NCBI GenBank assembly: GCA_002435755.1
Contig: DIYH01000024.1
Span: forward strand, 62,001-126,000
Direction of reading: 5' to 3'
DNA length: 64,000 bases
From: Flammeovirgaceae bacterium UBA6059
Lineage (GTDB): Bacteria > Bacteroidota > Bacteroidia > Cytophagales > Cyclobacteriaceae
The notes under the pieces are model-generated. The model had not been told where the DNA came from and ran no database searches. It was given only the letters and a program-made list of their open reading frames with translations. Of this stretch, positions 60,113 to 64,000 are shown in pieces; positions within the stretch are counted from its first letter, which is position 1; each line of letters opens with the position of its first letter. Position numbers and translations under genes: made by a program.

Positions 60113-60535
60113 TTACGACCGGTTAGAGAAATATTGAATACCCAGGGCATAACCTTCCAGGCCTAAGCCGGAAATGATACCTGTGCACACTGCTGTGAGA
60201 TAGCTGTGCTCTCTAAAGGATTCTCTGGCCCCAATATTAGAGATATGTACCTCTATTGTCGGAGTAGTCACCGCAGCGATGGCGTCCCGAAGTGCTACAG
60301 AAGTATGTGTAAATCCAGCACCATTAATGACAATGCCGTCATAGCTGAAACCCACTTCATGGATCTTGTCAATAAGCGCACCTTCATGGTTACTCTGGAA
60401 GTGTTCAAGGTCCACAGAAGGGAACTTGTTTTTGAGAGTATCGAAGTAGCTCTCAAAATCCTGATTGCCATAAATATCTTTTTCTCGCTTGCCGAGCAGG
60501 TTAAGATTGGGACCATTGATAATGATGAGCTTCAT
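60113..60535 (-). CDS. aroQ: Type II 3-dehydroquinate dehydratase
   Basis: A 140-residue type II dehydroquinase of the shikimate pathway. Motifs: IINGPNLNLLGKREKDIYG with the catalytic Arg/Tyr22 lid, NGAGFTHTSVALRDAI with Asn71 region, and EVHISNIGARESFREHS with His97 and Arg108. Length is typical. It is divergent from xerD across 91 bp, an arrangement seen elsewhere in Bacteroidota. Confidence 0.95.
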   Translation of the reverse strand: MKLIIINGPNLNLLGKREKDIYGNQDFESYFDTLKNKFPSVDLEHFQSNHEGALIDKIHEVGFSYDGIVINGAGFTHTSVALRDAIAAVTTPTIEVHISNIGARESFREHSYLTAVCTGIISGLGLEGYALGIQYFSNRS

Positions 60536-60626
60536 GCCGAACTTAAATCGATTTCAGACTCGAATATTAAGAAATCTTGTGCCAAAATCACGACCACACA
60601 ACACATATTATCATAATTTAGATGAC

Positions 60627-61523
60627 ATGTGGGAAACATACATCAGGCAGTTTAAAAACTATCTCAAGCTTGAGCGGTCTCTTTCCGAGAATACGATTGA
60701 AGCATACCTGCATGACATTCGTATGTTGTCAGATTTTCTGAAGATCAGGGAAATTGATAGGTCACCCACTAAAATAGAGGGTACAGATCTCCACGATTTC
60801 ATAGAACATATTGGGGAACTGGGGCTTTCCGCTTACACTCAAGCCAGGGTCATCTCAGGACTTAAGTCTTTTTACAAGTATTTGATGTTCGAAGGAGAGT
60901 TGAAGATTGATCCAATGGAGTTGATAGATACACCCAAGCTAGGTCGTAAGCTTCCGGATACTTTGAGTGTGGTAGAGATTGACCAGCTACTCGAAGCTAT
61001 TGATATGTCTACTGCTGAAGGCACCCGCAACCGGGCAATCATCGAAACATTGTACAGCTCGGGCCTACGTGTTAGTGAACTTGTCAACCTCCAAATGCAG
61101 AACCTCTATTTTGACGTGGGCTTCCTGCGTGTGATTGGAAAAGGGAACAAAGAAAGGCTTGTACCCATTGGCAGTACAGCTCAGAAATTCATAAAGATGT
61201 ACGTAGAGGGATACCGTGTCCATATGAACATCAAGCCCGGTCAGGAGTCTTTCGTATTTCTCAACCGTCGTGGCGCTCAACTAACGCGAGTGATGATATT
61301 TACCATCATCAAAAACCTTGCAAAGACAGCTGGTATTCAGAAGAACATCAGTCCCCATACCTTTCGGCATTCTTTCGCGACGCATCTCATAGAGGGTGGA
61401 GCCGACTTGCGCGCAGTACAGGAAATGCTCGGTCACGAGTCCATCACAACCACCGAAATATATACCCATTTGGATCGCGATTATCTGAGACAAGTTATCA
61501 CTGAATTTCATCCCAGGAGCTAG
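60627..61523 (+). CDS. xerD: Tyrosine recombinase XerD
   Basis: A 298-residue site-specific recombinase that resolves chromosome dimers at dif with FtsK. The open frame reaches back to 60489 over aroQ, but ATG 60627 gives the standard N-terminus (MWETYIRQFKNYLKLERSLS). SAM-like core-binding domain 1-85; catalytic residues Arg148 (SSGLRVSEL), Lys172 (GKGNKERLVP), His244 and Arg247 (SPHTFRHSFATHL), His270 (LGHESITTTEIY) and Tyr279. All are present, so the enzyme should be active. A single Xer protein in the window, with ftsK 1.1 kb downstream. Confidence 0.95.
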   Translation: MWETYIRQFKNYLKLERSLSENTIEAYLHDIRMLSDFLKIREIDRSPTKIEGTDLHDFIEHIGELGLSAYTQARVISGLKSFYKYLMFEGELKIDPMELIDTPKLGRKLPDTLSVVEIDQLLEAIDMSTAEGTRNRAIIETLYSSGLRVSELVNLQMQNLYFDVGFLRVIGKGNKERLVPIGSTAQKFIKMYVEGYRVHMNIKPGQESFVFLNRRGAQLTRVMIFTIIKNLAKTAGIQKNISPHTFRHSFATHLIEGGADLRAVQEMLGHESITTTEIYTHLDRDYLRQVITEFHPRS

Positions 61524-61545
61524 GCCAATCTCTATATTTGCGGTC

Positions 61546-62583
61546 ATGTACAAAGGGCTTATTCGACCGCTTTTATTCTTACTACCGCCGGAGCGTGCTC
61601 ACTATTTCACATTCGATTTACTGCGCATTTTGCATAAGATACCCGGTATGGGAGCCTTGTTTAGGTCCTTGTTTGGCTATCGCGATAAGCGACTTGAGCG
61701 GAAGCTGTTTGGATTGAATTTTCCCAATCCTGTCGGGCTTGCAGCAGGCTTTGATAAAGACGCCAGATTGATTGACGAGATGTCCAATCTGGGCTTTGGA
61801 TTTATAGAGATCGGCACCATTACTCCAGAAGGACAACCGGGCAATCCACAACCTCGATTGTTTCGCCTGCCCAAGGATCAGTCTCTGATCAATCGCATGG
61901 GTTTCAACAATGGAGGGGCGCAGGAAGCTGTCGAGCGACTTAAAAGAAGAAAATCTCAGGTGATCGTCGGAGGAAATATCGGCAAGAATAAAGTCACTCA
62001 TAACGACCAGGCACAAGAAGACTACCTGATCTGTTTTCGACAGCTTTTTGATCATGTTGACTATTTTGTCATCAATGTAAGTTCTCCTAATACACCTAAC
62101 CTTCGCGATCTTCAGGAGAAGGAGCCACTCAAGGCATTGCTCTCCAGGTTGCAAGATGAAAACACGCGGATGCCAAGTCGTAAACCTATACTGCTCAAGA
62201 TCGCACCCGACCTGAACCATGAGCAGCTTGATGATGTAGTCGAAATCGTCATAGATACCAAGATCGATGGTGTAATTGCCACTAACACAACCATCAGTCG
62301 AGAAGGCCTGGATACATCTAAACAGCGAATCGAAACAATTGGAGCCGGAGGCTTAAGCGGTAGAACTGTGAGGAAAAGGTCTACTGATGTAATTCGCTAT
62401 CTTCATAAGAGATCAGAAGGCAGCTTCCCCATCATTGGCGTGGGAGGCATATTCACTGCTGAGGATGCAATAGAAAAACTGCGTGCGGGAGCGTCGCTTG
62501 TCCAGGTCTATACAGGATTCGTATATGAGGGCCCTGCAATGATCAAGCGCATCAATAGGGAGTTGTCCGCTGTGGAAATCTAA
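61546..62583 (+). CDS. pyrD: Dihydroorotate dehydrogenase, class 2 (quinone)
   Basis: A 345-residue membrane-associated flavoenzyme oxidising dihydroorotate to orotate in pyrimidine synthesis. The class 2 N-terminal helix (MYKGLIRPLLFLLPPERAHY) for quinone access is present. NPVGLAAGFDKDARLIDEM and EIGTITPEGQPGNPQPRLFR are typical, and catalytic Ser180 lies in NVSSPNTPNLRDLQ. The FMN phosphate region GVGGIFTAEDAIEKLRAGAS is at the end. It is 22 nt after xerD and probably cotranscribed. Confidence 0.97.
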   Translation: MYKGLIRPLLFLLPPERAHYFTFDLLRILHKIPGMGALFRSLFGYRDKRLERKLFGLNFPNPVGLAAGFDKDARLIDEMSNLGFGFIEIGTITPEGQPGNPQPRLFRLPKDQSLINRMGFNNGGAQEAVERLKRRKSQVIVGGNIGKNKVTHNDQAQEDYLICFRQLFDHVDYFVINVSSPNTPNLRDLQEKEPLKALLSRLQDENTRMPSRKPILLKIAPDLNHEQLDDVVEIVIDTKIDGVIATNTTISREGLDTSKQRIETIGAGGLSGRTVRKRSTDVIRYLHKRSEGSFPIIGVGGIFTAEDAIEKLRAGASLVQVYTGFVYEGPAMIKRINRELSAVEI

Positions 62584-62646
62584 TTTGGCACATACGCCGA
62601 GAGAATTGTACTCGTTTTGTTTATTTTGTCATATACATTCTTCTGA

Positions 62647-64000
62647 ATGCCCAAGAATACATACAAGACCAATACCTTCAAGAAAGAGTCTAAAGAGCGC
62701 AGCTTCCCTAAGTTTACGTTTTCATTCTTTAATGATAGGAGATTCCAACTGACCTTGGGGTTCTTCTTGCTTGGCCTGTCGCTATTTTTACTCACTTCCT
62801 TCATCTCTTACCTTTTTACTGGTAAGGCGGATCAAAGTGTAATAGATGCTGTAAGTACTATCGGAATAAAAGATTCTGGCCTTGAGGCTGAAAACTGGCT
62901 GGGGTTATTTGGTGCGTTATCAGCCCATTATCTCATTTTCAACTGGTTTGGGATTGCAGCATTTCTGATTCCTCCGCTGTGTTTTTTGGCTGGCTTCTAC
63001 GTTGCTTATCAGAAAGAGATCTATGCCCTGGATCGGGCCTCTTACTTTGTCTTTTTCTTTCTGCTGTGGGTCAGCATCAGTATGGGTTTCATTCTCCTGT
63101 CTTCAGACGAGCTGACGGAATGGGGCTTCCTCAGTGGAGGGGTAGGCTATGAACTGGCCATCCTTGGAGATAGCCTGATGGGCTGGGGTACTACTATCTT
63201 TCTAGGTTTTACCTTATTGGTTTTTCTTATCTATTACTTCAATATCACGGATACCTTGTTACCTGCATTTGGTTGGGGGAGCAGCTCATCTCATAACGAA
63301 GAAGAGGTGGAAGATATAGAAGATGAGCAGCAAACTGACAAGGAAGTAGTGGATAACCTTTTTGATAGTGGTGAAGCTGAGGAATCCGACGAAGAAGATG
63401 ATGAGTTCAAATTAATCATTCGTGAGCCAGAACGAGAAGAAGACGCATCCAGCGAGATTGACGAAAAGACAGAGAGTCAAGTTAAAGAAGAGCTCCCGCA
63501 GGAAGAGAAATCAGATGACCTGGCGGCAGTATTGGCAGCTGTAAAAGAAGAAGTAGAGCAGGAGGAGCAATCTACCGAAGAAACTCAAGACTTAGCCACC
63601 GATACCTGGACGGTAGACAAACCTAAGAAAACAAGTCGTACGTCTAAGGAAGAACCGGACCTTGAGCTTTCAATTGAAGAAGCTTCAGAGAAGAAGGAAG
63701 AAGTCAAGCCAGCATTTAATGTTGACCCGATCTCAGAAGATGCTAAAAAGGTGCAGGAGCAAGAGAACTACGACCCTACTCTGGACCTGCCATCCTACAA
63801 GTTTCCTACACCTGAGCTCCTCAATGAATATCCTGATAAGAAAGTCCAGGTAACCAAAGAAGAGCTTGAGGCCAACAAAGACAAGATTGTTGAGACATTA
63901 ATCAACTTCAAGATTGGCATATCCAGTATCAAGGCGACCATAGGCCCGACCGTGACACTCTACGAGATCGTTCCGGAGGCGGGTGTAAAGATTTCGAAGA
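62647..64000 (+). CDS. ftsK: DNA translocase FtsK, N-terminal part (cut by window end)
   Basis: ATG at 62647; 451 codons are visible before the right edge, with no stop. Residues 1-30 are basic and cytoplasmic; four or five membrane helices follow (about 35-55, 90-112, 118-134, 145-160, 180-200). From about 215 to 390 there is a Glu/Asp-rich linker with no fixed fold, and the visible end (KDKIVETLINFKIGISSIKA, TIGPTVTLYEIVPEAGVKI) is the start of the alpha domain of the motor. The RecA-like beta domain and gamma domain should lie beyond 64000. It works with XerD in the last step of chromosome segregation. Confidence 0.93.
   Translation, partial: MPKNTYKTNTFKKESKERSFPKFTFSFFNDRRFQLTLGFFLLGLSLFLLTSFISYLFTGKADQSVIDAVSTIGIKDSGLEAENWLGLFGALSAHYLIFNWFGIAAFLIPPLCFLAGFYVAYQKEIYALDRASYFVFFFLLWVSISMGFILLSSDELTEWGFLSGGVGYELAILGDSLMGWGTTIFLGFTLLVFLIYYFNITDTLLPAFGWGSSSSHNEEEVEDIEDEQQTDKEVVDNLFDSGEAEESDEEDDEFKLIIREPEREEDASSEIDEKTESQVKEELPQEEKSDDLAAVLAAVKEEVEQEEQSTEETQDLATDTWTVDKPKKTSRTSKEEPDLELSIEEASEKKEEVKPAFNVDPISEDAKKVQEQENYDPTLDLPSYKFPTPELLNEYPDKKVQVTKEELEANKDKIVETLINFKIGISSIKATIGPTVTLYEIVPEAGVKISK

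Noticed and set aside
60627..61523. Mobile-element tyrosine integrase
   Set aside because: Length, motifs and the neighbourhood (aroQ divergent, pyrD and ftsK downstream) are those of chromosomal XerD; no att repeats or cargo are seen.

Overview
The window reads as chromosome from a Bacteroidota bacterium, most likely a marine Cytophagales relative; this is inferred from content, not from a marker gene. Pointers are the type IX secretion pair porV-porU, the pairs DUF4290-murA and aroQ/xerD, an N-terminal ftsK fragment, PadR plus PspC-domain membrane protein, an ECF sigma/anti-sigma/outer-membrane-protein operon, many signal peptides ending in AQ, and start regions without strong Shine-Dalgarno sequences. 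No rRNA, tRNA, CRISPR array, transposase or prophage gene was found.

Layout. 0-2.2 kb: a minus-strand, translationally coupled operon of four envelope proteins of unknown function, the last one cut by the window edge. 2.6-9.6 kb: a plus-strand block with an orphan GH32 lipoprotein, a histidine kinase/response regulator pair, a DUF1648 protein, two secreted proteins that are each internally duplicated, and a GNAT. 9.6-13.8 kb: TonB-domain protein, amidohydrolase, PD40-repeat protein, orphan PhnD-like lipoprotein. 14.1-16.5 kb: an AT-rich sugar-decoration trio (Gfo/Idh/MocA, GT2, RmlC-like). 16.6-22.4 kb: minus-strand DUF2911, GNAT, polyphosphate-glucokinase-like ROK kinase, UvrD helicase, class V PLP enzyme. 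22.6-31.8 kb: DUF4290-murA, a repeat-rich DUF4097-like protein, and porV-porU. 32.0-39.3 kb: PadR/PspC operon with a palindromic operator candidate, a beta-CASP nuclease, and an ECF sigma operon ending in a strong terminator.

39.4-53 kb is an accessory region of small enzymes and membrane proteins. It includes a frameshifted WYL regulator, a decayed SnoaL-like gene, a possible S9-peptidase fragment, a class III nucleotide cyclase and an AraC-led five-gene operon with a small c-type cytochrome. 53-60.5 kb is a minus-strand run of small genes (three GNATs, DUF5946, P-loop kinase, thioesterase, methyltransferase, RNase HI, barrel protein, MarC, aminotransferase, aroQ). 60.6-64 kb is a plus-strand housekeeping run (xerD, pyrD, ftsK cut by the edge).

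Main points for a second look: (i) the word CTACCGCAA/TTGCGGTAG occurs about ten times in 64 kb, in several reading frames and inside a terminator hairpin; (ii) MurA has Asp where fosfomycin reacts with Cys; (iii) two genes broken by clear lesions and one possible coding relic; (iv) a three-copy inverted-repeat cluster before the ECF sigma gene; (v) the unknown envelope operon at the left edge. I did not find a self-evident new defence or mobile system.
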